Below, piece by piece: positions 8,805-17,683 of a DNA stretch of 64,000 nucleotides; positions within the stretch are counted from its first letter, which is position 1, and the number at the start of each line of letters is the position of its first letter. The stretch covers positions 372,001-436,000 of the forward strand of contig NZ_SRRT01000004.1 in NCBI RefSeq assembly GCF_004784475.1. Direction: 5' to 3'. A model generated the notes under the pieces. It saw only the letters and a program-made list of their open reading frames with translations. It ran no database searches and was not told the DNA's origin. The position numbers and the translations under genes were made by a program. The stretch comes from Streptomyces bauhiniae (GTDB taxonomy: Bacteria; Actinomycetota; Actinomycetes; Streptomycetales; Streptomycetaceae).

Positions 8805-9383
8805 ATGCAGCCCCTCATCGACTACGCCCGCACGTTCGGCCGGCGCCCCGAGGAGTTCGCCCGCCTCGCCGAGGGCCAGTCCCCCGAAGTCCTGTTCATC
8901 ACCTGCTCCGACTCACGGGTCGTCCCGGCCCTGATCACGGGCGCCCGCCCCGGCGAGCTGTTCGAGCTGCGCACCGCGGGCAACATCGTCCCGCCGCACA
9001 CCTCCGAGCACCCCACCAGCGAGGCCGCCACCATCGAGTACGCCGTGGAGGTGCTCGGCGTCCGCGACATCGTCGTCTGCGGTCACTCGCACTGCGGCGC
9101 GGTCGGCGCGCTGGTGCGCGGCGACGACCTGACCGCCGTACCCGCCGTGCGCGACTGGCTGGCGCACGCCGCGCCGCGCCCGGCCGGCGCGGCCGAGGAC
9201 CCGGAGGTCGCCGAGGGCGTGCAGTGCCACGCGCTGACCCAACTGCTGCGCCTTCGCTCGTACCCCTGCGTCGAGCGCCGGACGGCGGAGGGCACGCTCG
9301 CCCTGCACGCCTGGTACTACGAGGTCCACACCGGGGCCGTGCGCGCGCACCGGTCCGACACCGACACCTTCGAAGCCCTGTGA
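8805..9383 (+). CDS. Beta-class carbonic anhydrase
   Basis: Interconverts CO2 and bicarbonate. The 192-residue protein has the expected zinc ligands Cys34 (in FITCSDSRVV, which also carries the Asp36/Arg38 dyad), His94 and Cys97 (VCGHSHCGAV). LFELRTAGNIVPP is the usual beta-CA core. The last codons overlap the start of the SulP transporter (GTGA), so the two are co-translated. Together they suggest a bicarbonate uptake/hydration unit feeding carboxylases. An AGGAGG-type site precedes the ATG. Confidence 0.96.
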   Translation: MQPLIDYARTFGRRPEEFARLAEGQSPEVLFITCSDSRVVPALITGARPGELFELRTAGNIVPPHTSEHPTSEAATIEYAVEVLGVRDIVVCGHSHCGAVGALVRGDDLTAVPAVRDWLAHAAPRPAGAAEDPEVAEGVQCHALTQLLRLRSYPCVERRTAEGTLALHAWYYEVHTGAVRAHRSDTDTFEAL

Positions 9384-10900
9384 GCGCGCCGATGACCAGG
9401 CAAGGGCTCATATCGCGCGCCCCGTTTCTCCGGCAGGACTTCGCCGCGTCCCTCGTCGTCTTCCTGGTCGCGCTCCCGCTGTGCGTGGGGGTGGCCGTCG
9501 CCTCCGGGGTCCCGGCCGAACTGGGGCTGGTCACCGGCATCGTGGGCGGCCTCGTCACCGGTGTGCTGCGCGGCAGCAGCCTCCAGGTGTCCGGGCCGGC
9601 GGCCGGCATGACCGTGCTGGTCTTCGAGGCGGTCCAGGAGTTCGGGCTGCCGGTGCTGGGCGCGATCGTGCTCGCCACCGGGCTGCTCCAGACGGTGATG
9701 GGCGTGCTGCGGCTCGGCCGGTACTTCCGGGCGATATCGCTGGCGGTCGTGGAGGGCATGCTGGCCGGAATCGGTCTGGTCCTGGTGGCCGGCCAGCTGT
9801 ATCCGGCGATGGCCGCCAAGGCACCGGACGCCGGGCTGGACAAGATGCTCGGTCTGCCGCGCGGCCTGGCGGGCGCGGTCGGCGACGGCAGGGCGCTGGC
9901 CTCGCTGGCGCTGTGCGCGGGAACCGTCGCCGTCATGGTGGGCTGGAAGCACCTCCCGGCGAAGGTGCGTACGGTGCCCGGTCCGCTCGCCGCGGTGGGG
10001 CTCGCCACGCTGGCCGTGCCGGTGTTCGGCCTACAGGTGGCGATGGTGGAGGTGCAGGGGCTGCTGGGCGCCGTCCAGCCGCCGCCGCTGAGCGCCTTCG
10101 CCGAATTCGCGGATGTGGCGGTGCTCGGCACGATCGTCGCGTTCACGCTGATCGCGTCCGCCGAGTCGCTGTTCAGCGCGGCGGCCGTGGACCGGCTGCA
10201 CGACGGCCCGCGTACCGAGTACGACCGTGAGCTGACCGCCCAGGGCATCGGCAACACGGTGTGCGGGCTGCTCGGCGCGCTGCCGCTGACGGCGGTGATC
10301 GTGCGCAGCGCGGCCAATGTGCAGGCGGGCGCGCGGACCAAGGCGTCCCGCGTGCTGCACGGCGTCTGGCTGCTGCTGTTCGCGGCGCTGCTGCCGGGCG
10401 CCCTCGCCCACATCCCGCTGCCGTCGCTGGCGGGCGTCCTGATCTACTCGGGGGCCAAGCTGGTGCCGGTCAAGTCGCTGGCGGGGCTGTGGCGCGAGCA
10501 GCGGGGCGAGGCGCTGATCCTCGCGGTGACGGCGGTGTCCATCGTGGCGGTCGGCATGTTCGAGGGCGTGCTGATCGGGCTGGCGCTGGCGATCGTCAAG
10601 ACCGCCTGGGAGGCGTCGCACATCAAGGTCACCGTCATAGACAAGGGCGCGGGCCCGGTCGATGCCTATCTCTCGGGCAACGCGACCTTCCTCAGGCTGC
10701 CGAAAATACTGGACAGCCTGGAGGCGCTGCCCAAGGACCGCCCGGTCCGGCTGGACCTCTCCGGCCTGCTGCACCTGGACCACGCCTGCCGCACCGCCCT
10801 GGAGAACTGGGCCGAGCGGCACAGCGCGGACGGTACGGAACCGGTACGGCTGACGTCCGGGGCCGGGGCGGGTGAGCCCGCCGGGACACCGGCGGGCTGA
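9380..10900 (+). CDS. SulP family anion (probable bicarbonate/sulfate) transporter
   Basis: About 506 residues, multi-pass membrane protein. The SulP signature region is seen in DFAASLVVFLVALPLCVGVAVASGVPAELGLVTGIVGG near the N-terminus, with about 10-12 further hydrophobic segments. A short STAS-like C-terminus follows (PVRLDLSGLLHLDHACRTALENW), shorter than a full STAS domain. The start is GTG at 9380, overlapping the carbonic anhydrase stop by 4 nt; ATG at 9392 is an alternative. Coupling to a carbonic anhydrase argues for bicarbonate rather than sulfate, as in other SulP-CA pairs; this is inference. Confidence 0.9.
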   Translation: MSAPMTRQGLISRAPFLRQDFAASLVVFLVALPLCVGVAVASGVPAELGLVTGIVGGLVTGVLRGSSLQVSGPAAGMTVLVFEAVQEFGLPVLGAIVLATGLLQTVMGVLRLGRYFRAISLAVVEGMLAGIGLVLVAGQLYPAMAAKAPDAGLDKMLGLPRGLAGAVGDGRALASLALCAGTVAVMVGWKHLPAKVRTVPGPLAAVGLATLAVPVFGLQVAMVEVQGLLGAVQPPPLSAFAEFADVAVLGTIVAFTLIASAESLFSAAAVDRLHDGPRTEYDRELTAQGIGNTVCGLLGALPLTAVIVRSAANVQAGARTKASRVLHGVWLLLFAALLPGALAHIPLPSLAGVLIYSGAKLVPVKSLAGLWREQRGEALILAVTAVSIVAVGMFEGVLIGLALAIVKTAWEASHIKVTVIDKGAGPVDAYLSGNATFLRLPKILDSLEALPKDRPVRLDLSGLLHLDHACRTALENWAERHSADGTEPVRLTSGAGAGEPAGTPAG

Positions 10901-10914
10901 GCCGGGACGGCCAC

Positions 10915-10963
10915 GGGGCCGGGGTGACGGGAGCGATCCCGCCGCCCCGGCCCCCTCTTTTTT
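10915..10963 (+). terminator. Intrinsic terminator after the SulP gene
   Basis: A perfect 10-bp GC stem (GGGGCCGGGG at 10915-10924 with 10945-10954), a 20-nt loop that itself contains GGGAGCGATCCC, and six T at 10958-10963. Confidence 0.9.
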
Positions 10964-10979
10964 GTCCCGCATACGGGAC
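10964..10979. promoter_or_regulatory. Near-palindrome upstream of the SPFH gene
   Basis: GTCCCG-CATA-CGGGAC immediately follows the SulP terminator and lies 49 bp before the SPFH ATG. Size and place suit an operator for a dimeric regulator; the regulator is unknown. Confidence 0.4.
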
Positions 10980-11028
10980 GTACTGTTGAGTAAGGGATTA
11001 AACGGACCTCTCGGTGAGGGGGGCGACC

Positions 11029-11946
11029 ATGTTGGAGCTCGTGATCACGCTCACAGCGGTGGCCGGCGGGATCGGTCTGGTGCTGCTGGCCGCGGCGATG
11101 CGTGTCGTCAAGCAGTACGAACGGGGTGTGCTGTTCCGGCTGGGGCGGATCACCGGTGAGCCCCGCACACCCGGGCTGACGCTGATCGTTCCGTTCGTGG
11201 ACCGGCTGCACAAGGTGAACATGCAGATCGTCACGCTGCCGATCCCGGCCCAGGAGGGCATCACGCGGGACAACGTCACCGTGCGGGTGGACGCGGTGGT
11301 CTACTTCCGGGTCGTCGACCCGACCAGCGCGCTGGTGCGGGTGGAGGACTACAAGTTCGCGGTGTCGCAGATGGCGCAGACCTCGCTCCGGTCGATCATC
11401 GGCAAGAGCGACCTGGACGATCTGCTGTCCAACCGGGAGAAGCTCAACGAGGGCCTGGAGCTGATGATCGACAGCCCGGCCGTGGGCTGGGGCGTCCAGA
11501 TCGACCGGGTCGAGATCAAGGACGTCTCCCTGCCCGACACCATGAAGCGCTCGATGGCCCGCCAGGCCGAGGCCGACCGGGAGCGCCGGGCCCGCATCAT
11601 CAACGCGGACGCGGAACTCCAGGCATCCAAGAAGCTGGCCGAGGCGGCGCAGCAGATGTCGGACACTCCGACCGCCCTCCAGCTCCGGCTGCTCCAGACC
11701 GTGATGGCGGTGTCCGCCGAGAAGAACTCGACCCTGGTCCTGCCCATCCCGGTGGAGTTGCTCCACTTCCTGGAACGCGGCGCCCGCGACCCGGCCCCGT
11801 CGGAGGAGTCCAAGAAGGAGCGCGCCCCCGAACCGGCACCGCCTGTCGAACCCGTCCCCTTGTCCGGGACACCGGACCTCGACTCCGTCACCAAGACCCC
11901 GGAACTGGGCGCGCTCCTCGACCAGCCGTCCACCGAGGTGAGGTGA
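11029..11946 (+). CDS. SPFH/Band-7 (stomatin-like) membrane protein
   Basis: A 305-residue protein with one N-terminal transmembrane helix (LELVITLTAVAGGIGLVLLAAAM), then a Band-7/PHB domain beginning VKQYERGVLFRLGRITGEPRTPG and including VTVRVDAVVYFRVVDP, as in stomatins and QmcA. A helical region (MARQAEADRERRARIINADAE) and an acidic/Pro-rich tail follow. The ATG at 11029 has AGGGGGG seven nt upstream. SPFH proteins scaffold membrane microdomains and often partner with an NfeD protein; none is visible next to it here. Confidence 0.92.
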   Translation: MLELVITLTAVAGGIGLVLLAAAMRVVKQYERGVLFRLGRITGEPRTPGLTLIVPFVDRLHKVNMQIVTLPIPAQEGITRDNVTVRVDAVVYFRVVDPTSALVRVEDYKFAVSQMAQTSLRSIIGKSDLDDLLSNREKLNEGLELMIDSPAVGWGVQIDRVEIKDVSLPDTMKRSMARQAEADRERRARIINADAELQASKKLAEAAQQMSDTPTALQLRLLQTVMAVSAEKNSTLVLPIPVELLHFLERGARDPAPSEESKKERAPEPAPPVEPVPLSGTPDLDSVTKTPELGALLDQPSTEVR

Positions 11947-12055
11947 GTGCGCACCCATCCACCCGGTGACACCCCACCCGCCGCGCGGGTGACCGTCTCG
12001 CCGCGTCGGTGGGTGGATGAACATATGAACAGCTAGGCAGCCCTATTTTCATACG

Positions 12056-12910
12056 GTGATTGCACTCGCACGCCGTCTCACCGCCGTCTGCGTCCTCGGC
12101 GCGGCCCTCGCCGCCTGCGGTACCGCGGACCCCGCCAAGCCCCCGCGCCCGGCGCACGCCGAGCCCCATGCCTCCGCCTCCCCCTCCCCGTCCGGCACCC
12201 CCACCATGGCGGCGGGTCCGGGCGGCCTCACCCCCGTGTTCGAGCACGGCCCGCGCGACAAGGGCAAGACCGTCGCGCTGACCTTCGACGCCGACATGAC
12301 CGCCGACGAGGGCCCCCGCGCCGCCGCCGGTGAACGCTTCGACAACCCCGGTCTGATCAGCGCCCTGCGCACACTGAAGGTCCCGGCGACCGTCTTCATG
12401 ACCGGCCGCTGGGCCGAGGAGTACCCGGACCAGGCCCGCGCCCTCGGACACGACGCCCAGTTCGAGGTGGCCAACCACTCCTACAGCCACTACTCCTTCA
12501 CCGGTGACTGCTACGGCCTGCCGACCGTCGCCCAGGACGCCAAGCTGACCGAGGTGCAGCGCACGTACGCCGCCCTGCGCAAGGCGGGCGTGCCGAACCC
12601 GATGCCGTACTTCCGCTTCCCCGGCGGCTGCTACGACCGGGACGCGCTGCGCGCCATCAGCGGCGCCGGTGTCACGGCCATCCAGTGGGACGTGATCAGC
12701 GGCGACGCCTTCGCCACGGACGCGGACGCGGTCGTGCGCCAGGTGCTGGACGGGGTGAAGCCCGGTTCGGTGGTCGTCATGCACTGCACCCGCAGCGCCG
12801 CCCCGACGACCGAGAAGGTCGTCCGCTCGGTGGTGCCGGAGCTGCGCAAGAAGGGCTACCGGTTCGTGAAGGTCTCGGAGCTGATCCGGGAGTCCGGCAC
12901 CCCGCGCTGA
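12056..12910 (+). CDS. Polysaccharide deacetylase (NodB-type) lipoprotein
   Basis: A 284-residue exported enzyme, probably de-N-acetylating a surface polysaccharide or peptidoglycan. The lipobox is LGAALAAC (Cys21). The NodB domain shows motif 1 TFDAD (catalytic Asp78, metal Asp80), motif 2 NHSYSH (metal His141 and His145), motif 3 YFRFPGGCYD and a late VVVMHCT motif. The start is GTG at 12056. No neighbour fixes the substrate. Confidence 0.9.
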   Translation: MIALARRLTAVCVLGAALAACGTADPAKPPRPAHAEPHASASPSPSGTPTMAAGPGGLTPVFEHGPRDKGKTVALTFDADMTADEGPRAAAGERFDNPGLISALRTLKVPATVFMTGRWAEEYPDQARALGHDAQFEVANHSYSHYSFTGDCYGLPTVAQDAKLTEVQRTYAALRKAGVPNPMPYFRFPGGCYDRDALRAISGAGVTAIQWDVISGDAFATDADAVVRQVLDGVKPGSVVVMHCTRSAAPTTEKVVRSVVPELRKKGYRFVKVSELIRESGTPR

Positions 12911-12942
12911 CCGGCGCCGGACTGCTCGTAGGGTTGGCTCAC

Positions 12943-13659
12943 GTGACCCATGTGCCAGCCGCCCCCGGCGACAGCCCCTTCCAGACCGAGCCCACCCCGC
13001 GCGACGAGGCCCCGCAGTTCGTGCTGCCCCTCGTCGTACGGATCGAGAAGAGCGCGCCGCCCGCCCGTACCGACGCGCTGGAGACCGCCGCACGCGCCGT
13101 GCTCGTCCTGCTCGGGGACGAGCGGGCGCGCGGCGACGGCGAGTGGGCCGAGGCGGTACGGAACTGGGAGGACGCCCGCATCCGCAAGGTGGTCCGGCGG
13201 GCGCGGGGCGCGGAGTGGCGCCGCGCCGGGGAGCTGCCCGGCATCACGGTGACCGGCGCCGCCGCCGAGGTACGGGTCTTCCCACCGATCCCGCTGGACG
13301 GCTGGCCCAAGGAACTGGCCAAGCTCCAGGTCTCCGGCACCGAACTGGACGATCCCGAACCCCCCGCCGACCCCGACCGCACCGCCCCCGTGCTCTGGCT
13401 CAACCCGGACTTGAAGATGTCGGCCGGCAAGGAGATGGCCCAGGCCGGCCACGGCGCCCAACTCGCCTGGTGGGCCCTGTCCGACGCGGCCCGCGAAGCC
13501 TGGCGCACCGCCGACTTTCCTCTCACGGTCCGCACCGCCACCCCGGCCCACTGGCGCGAACTCACGACCAGTGGCCTGCCGTTGGTCCGCGACGCGGGCT
13601 TCACGGAGATCGCCCCCGGCTCGGCCACGGTGGTCGCGGACCACCCGGCGCTGCGCTGA
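12943..13659 (+). CDS. PTH2-like (peptidyl-tRNA hydrolase II fold) protein with N-terminal extension
   Basis: A 238-residue soluble protein. Residues about 148-234 resemble the peptidyl-tRNA hydrolase 2 fold: VLWLNPDLKMSAGKEMAQAGHGAQLAWW matches the Pth2 strand-loop-helix with a conserved Lys (K163) and His (H170), and the end GFTEIAPGSATVVADHPA matches the Pth2 C-terminal motif. The first ~145 residues (VVRIEKSAPPARTD onward) are unlike archaeal or eukaryotic Pth2. Bacteria already have unrelated Pth1, so the substrate is uncertain. Start GTG at 12943; TTG at 12934 is an alternative. Confidence 0.72.
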   Translation: MTHVPAAPGDSPFQTEPTPRDEAPQFVLPLVVRIEKSAPPARTDALETAARAVLVLLGDERARGDGEWAEAVRNWEDARIRKVVRRARGAEWRRAGELPGITVTGAAAEVRVFPPIPLDGWPKELAKLQVSGTELDDPEPPADPDRTAPVLWLNPDLKMSAGKEMAQAGHGAQLAWWALSDAAREAWRTADFPLTVRTATPAHWRELTTSGLPLVRDAGFTEIAPGSATVVADHPALR

Positions 13660-13755
13660 CCCGCGAACCTCAAATGTTGCTCTGAACCCCCGGCACGGGC
13701 GGTTCGCGTGCGCCCGCCGGGGCCATACCCCCGGCAGACGACGGAGGGGGACGGG

Positions 13756-15042
13756 ATGCGGCTCGGGGCGGGGATCGGGTGGCGGCCGGAGATCGCGGAC
13801 GCCGTGGCGGGGATGGCCGGGATCGACTGGGTGGAGGTCGTGGCGGAGAACATCTGCCCCGGCCATCTGCCGGAGCCGCTGGTGCGGTTGCGGGAGCGTG
13901 GGGTGACCGTCGTTCCGCACGGAGTCTCGCTCGGGCTCGGCGGTGCGGAGCGGCCGGACCAGGGACGGCTGCGGGCGCTGGCCGAGCGGGTTGAGGCGCT
14001 GGGGGCGCCGCTGGTCACCGAGCACATCGCGTTCGTCCGCGCGGGCGGACCGCTCACCGCGTCGGCGCCGCTGGAAGCCGGCCACCTGCTGCCCGTGCCG
14101 CGCACGCGGGACGCCCTCGACGTGCTGTGCGAGAACGTGGCGATCGCGCAGGAGGCGCTGCCGGTGCCGCTGGCGCTGGAGAACATCGCCGCCCTGTTCT
14201 CCTGGCCGGACGAGGAGATGACCGAGGGCGAGTTCCTGGCCGAGCTGGTGGAGCGGACCGGCGTACGGCTGCTCATCGACGTGGCCAACCTGCACACCAA
14301 TCACGTCAACCGGGGCGAGGACCCCGCCGAGGCGCTGGACCGGCTCCCGCTGGAGGCGCTGGCCTATGTGCATGTGGCGGGCGGCTTCGAGCGGGACGGT
14401 GTCTGGCACGACAGCCACGCGCACCCCGTACCGCCTGTGGTGCTGGACATTCTGACCGGCCTGGCGTCCCGCGTCACACCGCCCGGCGTCCTGCTGGAAC
14501 GGGACGAGAACTTCCCCGGACCGGCCGAGCTGGAGCGGGAGTTGGCCGACATCGGGGAGGCGGTGCGCAAGGGTGGCGGGCCTGCGCACACCCCACCGAA
14601 GGAGACCCTCCCCGTGCCGCCGGACGCCTCCGCCGAGGCCCGGCAGCGGGTGGCCGTCGCGCAGACCGCCGTGCTGTCGGCGCTGGTGGCGCGGACGCCG
14701 TTGCCCGAGGGGTTCGACCGGGGGCGGATGGGCGTCCAGGCGCGGTCGCTGGCGGCGAAGCGGGCGGACGTGGTGGCCAAGGTGGCGCCCGAGCTGCCGG
14801 TGATCCTCGGTGCCGGGTACCGGGAGGCGTTCCTCGGCTACGCACGCACCCGGCCGATGCGCGGCGGCTACCGGCAGGACGCGCTGGAGTTCGCCGCCCA
14901 GCTCCTCAAGACGGGCCGCCCGGCGGACGCGCGGGCGCGCCGGAGGCTGCGGGAGTGGTGGCTCGACCGCGCGGGCCCGGCACCCCGTACGCCCGGCCCG
15001 GCCGCCCGGCTGGCCAGGCGGGTGCTGTCGGCGCGGCGCTGA
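13756..15042 (+). CDS. DUF692/MNIO family enzyme with C-terminal extra domain
   Basis: A 428-residue protein. Residues 1-275 are a DUF692 TIM barrel ([17 protein letters not shown]), the family now called multinuclear non-heme iron-dependent oxidative enzymes (MbnB, ChrH, BufB), which modify cysteines of ribosomal peptides. Likely metal ligands are visible: His55 (VVPHGVSLG), Glu89-His90, Glu142-Asn143 ([10 protein letters not shown]), Asp175/Asn178/His180/His183, His206, Asp219/His221/His223 and Glu248/Asp250 (ERDEN). Residues ~290-405 form a helical domain ([16 protein letters not shown] ... [13 protein letters not shown]) seen, as I recall, fused to this group in Streptomyces. ATG with GGAGGGGGA upstream. 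It is followed by a TIGR04222 protein, its usual neighbour. Confidence 0.87.
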   Translation: MRLGAGIGWRPEIADAVAGMAGIDWVEVVAENICPGHLPEPLVRLRERGVTVVPHGVSLGLGGAERPDQGRLRALAERVEALGAPLVTEHIAFVRAGGPLTASAPLEAGHLLPVPRTRDALDVLCENVAIAQEALPVPLALENIAALFSWPDEEMTEGEFLAELVERTGVRLLIDVANLHTNHVNRGEDPAEALDRLPLEALAYVHVAGGFERDGVWHDSHAHPVPPVVLDILTGLASRVTPPGVLLERDENFPGPAELERELADIGEAVRKGGGPAHTPPKETLPVPPDASAEARQRVAVAQTAVLSALVARTPLPEGFDRGRMGVQARSLAAKRADVVAKVAPELPVILGAGYREAFLGYARTRPMRGGYRQDALEFAAQLLKTGRPADARARRRLREWWLDRAGPAPRTPGPAARLARRVLSARR

Positions 15043-15148
15043 CCGTCCCCGACCTGCGGGAAAAACGGAACGTCACATACCGGCAACGCTCTGTCCGGAT
15101 ACTGAACAAGCCATGGTTTTTCAGGGGCCGTTGGCATAGAAAAATCAC

Positions 15149-15943
15149 ATGTTCTGGGTCCTCCTCCTGCTTCCGGCCTGGGCCTTCGCCGCCATCGCCT
15201 GCACCCGGCTGTGCCTCGCCGCCGTCCGCGCCACCGCCGCGGACCGCGCGGCGCGGGCGCACGGCCACGACCGCGATCTGACGCTGTACGAGACGGCGTT
15301 CCTGTCCGGCGGCCCCTCCCGCGTCGCCGACCTCGCCATGGTCCGGATGGCCCGCCAGCGCCGGCTGCTGCTCGCGCACACCGGCTGGGCCACCGTGGTG
15401 GACCCGCGCGGGCGGGACGAGATGGAACGGTCCGTCATCGGCGCGATCGGCCCGCAGGGCCAGTCCCGGATCGCCCCCGTACGGGCGGCCGCGGCCGGTA
15501 CGGAGGCCGTGCAGCGGCTCGCCGACCGGCTGATCGGCGCCGGACTCGCGGTCCCCTACGACACCGGTACGACCGTGGCCGCCGGGGTGCGCCAGGTGCG
15601 GGCCGCCGCCGTGGCCGTGCTCGCGCTGGGCGCGGCCGCGCTGCTCATGCCGACCCCGGTGGACCTGCCGCGCTTCCAGATCGCCATGTGGTTCGCGCTG
15701 CCCCTGATCCTCACCCTGAGCTGCCTGGCCATCGCCCGCGTCGAGGTGCACCCGTACCCGCGCTGGGCCTCCCCCACCGGGCAGCGGCTGCTTGGAGAGG
15801 TGGCCCGGCGTCCGGCCGGGGACGGCGACGAGGGCTCCTTCCTCATGCGGCTCGCGATGCGGGGCGTGCGCGCGCTGAACGAGCCCGAGCTGCGGGCCGC
15901 GTTCACCCACCGCGATGCGCCGGGGGCGCACAGGGAGCACTGA
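15149..15943 (+). CDS. TIGR04222 domain-containing membrane protein
   Basis: A 264-residue protein with an N-terminal helix (FWVLLLLPAWAFAAIACTRL), the TIGR04222 core LYETAFLSGGPSRVADLAMVRM then RRLLLAHTGWATVVD, and two more hydrophobic segments near residues 150-195. As I recall it, TIGR04222 proteins occur beside DUF692 enzymes in actinobacteria and often end in a Gly/Cys-rich low-complexity tail. This copy has no such tail: it ends AAFTHRDAPGAHREH and its only cysteines are in hydrophobic segments. It lies 106 nt after the DUF692 gene. The ribosome binding site is weak. Function unknown. Confidence 0.82.
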   Translation: MFWVLLLLPAWAFAAIACTRLCLAAVRATAADRAARAHGHDRDLTLYETAFLSGGPSRVADLAMVRMARQRRLLLAHTGWATVVDPRGRDEMERSVIGAIGPQGQSRIAPVRAAAAGTEAVQRLADRLIGAGLAVPYDTGTTVAAGVRQVRAAAVAVLALGAAALLMPTPVDLPRFQIAMWFALPLILTLSCLAIARVEVHPYPRWASPTGQRLLGEVARRPAGDGDEGSFLMRLAMRGVRALNEPELRAAFTHRDAPGAHREH

Positions 15944-16060
15944 CGCCGACACCCGCGTGCCGGTGCTTGCCTTTCCCGAGGCCCCTTCCGAAACATCCCT
16001 TCTGTCGCCGCCGGACCATGGCAGCCGTGCCATCGCCGCCGCGCACCGAAGGGAAGTCCG

Positions 16061-17683
16061 ATGAGAGCTGCCGCCCTGTACTCGGCCGCCGGTTCCTTGC
16101 TGCTGACCGGGCTCGCCGTGACCCCGGCCGACGGCACCCCCGGCGCGCCGGGCGCGGCTGAGCTGCGCGGCACCGCGGTCGCCGCCGCCAGGGCCAGCGC
16201 GGCCGGCCTCGACTTCGGCGCCTGCCCCGAGGAGTCCCCGGCCGGGATGCGCTGCGCCACCGTACGCGTCCCGCTGGACTACGCCCGCCCCGGCGGGAAG
16301 CAGATCGAGCTGACCGTCAGCCGGATGCCGGCCACCGGGCGCGACCGGGCCAACAGCAAGCACAAGGTGCCCCGGCAGGGCGCCCTCGTCTACAACCCCG
16401 GCGGTCCCGGCGCCTCCAGCCTGAACTTCCCGATGATCGGCGTGGTCCCGGAGTGGCAGCGCATCGCCGCCGCCTACGACCTCGTCGGCTACGCCCCGCG
16501 CGGGGTGGCGCCCTCGGCCCCGCTGTCCTGCGAGAAGCCGGAGGAGTTCTTCAAGGCGCCCTCGCTCGCCCCCGTCCACCCCGGCGAGGCGTACAAGCGG
16601 GAGCGGATCGCGCGGGCGAAGGCGTACGCGCGCGGCTGTGCCGAACGGTCGGGCAGCGGGCTGGAGTTCTACAACTCGCTCAACAACGCCCGTGACCTGG
16701 ACGTCCTGCGGGCCGCGCTCGGCGAGTCCCGGCTGACCTTCATGGGCGCCTCGTACGGCACCTACGTGGGCGCGCTGTACGCCACCCTCTTCCCCGGTCA
16801 TCTGCGGCGGATGGTGCTGGACTCGGCGGTGGACCCGGACCCGGCGAAGGTCTGGTACCGCGAGAACCTGGACCAGTCGGCCGCGTTCGAGGACCGCTGG
16901 GCCGACTTCCGCGCCTGGGTGGCCCGCCACCACGACGTGTACGGCCTCGGCGCGACCCCGGCCGCCGTCCAGCGCTCCTACGACACCGCGAGCGACCGGC
17001 TGGAAGCGCACCCGGCGGACGGCAGGGTCGGGCCGGGCCAGCTGCAGAACACGTTCCTGATGGCCGGGTACTACGACGACTACTGGCCGAGCCGGGCCGC
17101 CGCCCTCGCCGCCTATCTGAAGGGCGATGCGGGGCCCCTGGTCCGGCTGGGCGCGCCCAGCCCGGAGACGGCCGCCGAGGCGGAGAACGGTAGCGCGGTG
17201 TACGCGGCCGTGGAGTGCAACGACGCTCCCTGGCCGACCGACTTCCGCATCTGGGACCGCGACAACACCCGCCTCGCCCGCACCGCCCCCTTCGAGACCT
17301 GGGACAACGCCTGGGTGAACTTGCCGTGCGCGTACTGGCCGGCCCGCCGTCAGGTCCCGCTCGATGTGCGCACCGGCACCGGTGAGACCCCACCGGTGCT
17401 GATCCTCGCGGCCGAGCGGGACGCGGCCACCCCGTACGACGGGGCGCTGGAGCTGAACCGGCGGCTGGCCGGGTCGACGCTGGTCACCGAGCGGGACGCG
17501 GGCACGCACGGCATCGGCGGCGGCCCCAACAGGTGTGTCAACGCCCACCTGGACGCCTACCTGCTGGAAGGCCGCCTGCCGGGCCGCCGCGCCGCCTGCG
17601 CCCCACGCCCGGAGCCGCGCCCCACCGAGCCGGCCGGACGCGCCACCCCGGACCGGGACGCGCTGAAGGGCAAGGGCGCCTAG
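16061..17683 (+). CDS. Secreted tripeptidyl aminopeptidase-like alpha/beta hydrolase (Tap family)
   Basis: A 540-residue exported serine peptidase. The signal peptide ([22 protein letters not shown]) is followed by a hydrolase fold with oxyanion region [12 protein letters not shown], nucleophile motif [15 protein letters not shown], and the C-terminal TAP-like domain carrying the acid ([13 protein letters not shown]) and histidine (DAGTHGIGG). Streptomyces Tap enzymes release tripeptides from N-termini of secreted proteins. It ends convergently with hemQ, the two stop codons sharing the tetranucleotide CTAG. Confidence 0.93.
   Translation: MRAAALYSAAGSLLLTGLAVTPADGTPGAPGAAELRGTAVAAARASAAGLDFGACPEESPAGMRCATVRVPLDYARPGGKQIELTVSRMPATGRDRANSKHKVPRQGALVYNPGGPGASSLNFPMIGVVPEWQRIAAAYDLVGYAPRGVAPSAPLSCEKPEEFFKAPSLAPVHPGEAYKRERIARAKAYARGCAERSGSGLEFYNSLNNARDLDVLRAALGESRLTFMGASYGTYVGALYATLFPGHLRRMVLDSAVDPDPAKVWYRENLDQSAAFEDRWADFRAWVARHHDVYGLGATPAAVQRSYDTASDRLEAHPADGRVGPGQLQNTFLMAGYYDDYWPSRAAALAAYLKGDAGPLVRLGAPSPETAAEAENGSAVYAAVECNDAPWPTDFRIWDRDNTRLARTAPFETWDNAWVNLPCAYWPARRQVPLDVRTGTGETPPVLILAAERDAATPYDGALELNRRLAGSTLVTERDAGTHGIGGGPNRCVNAHLDAYLLEGRLPGRRAACAPRPEPRPTEPAGRATPDRDALKGKGA

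Noticed and set aside
11952..12019. CATCCACCC ... GGGTGGATG inverted repeat between the SPFH and deacetylase genes
   Set aside because: The loop is about 50 nt and there is no T-run; too weak to call a terminator, though it may form in RNA.
13662..13708. CGCGAACC ... GGTTCGCG inverted repeat before the DUF692 gene
   Set aside because: 8-bp arms with a 31-nt loop and no T-run; possible but not convincing as terminator or operator.
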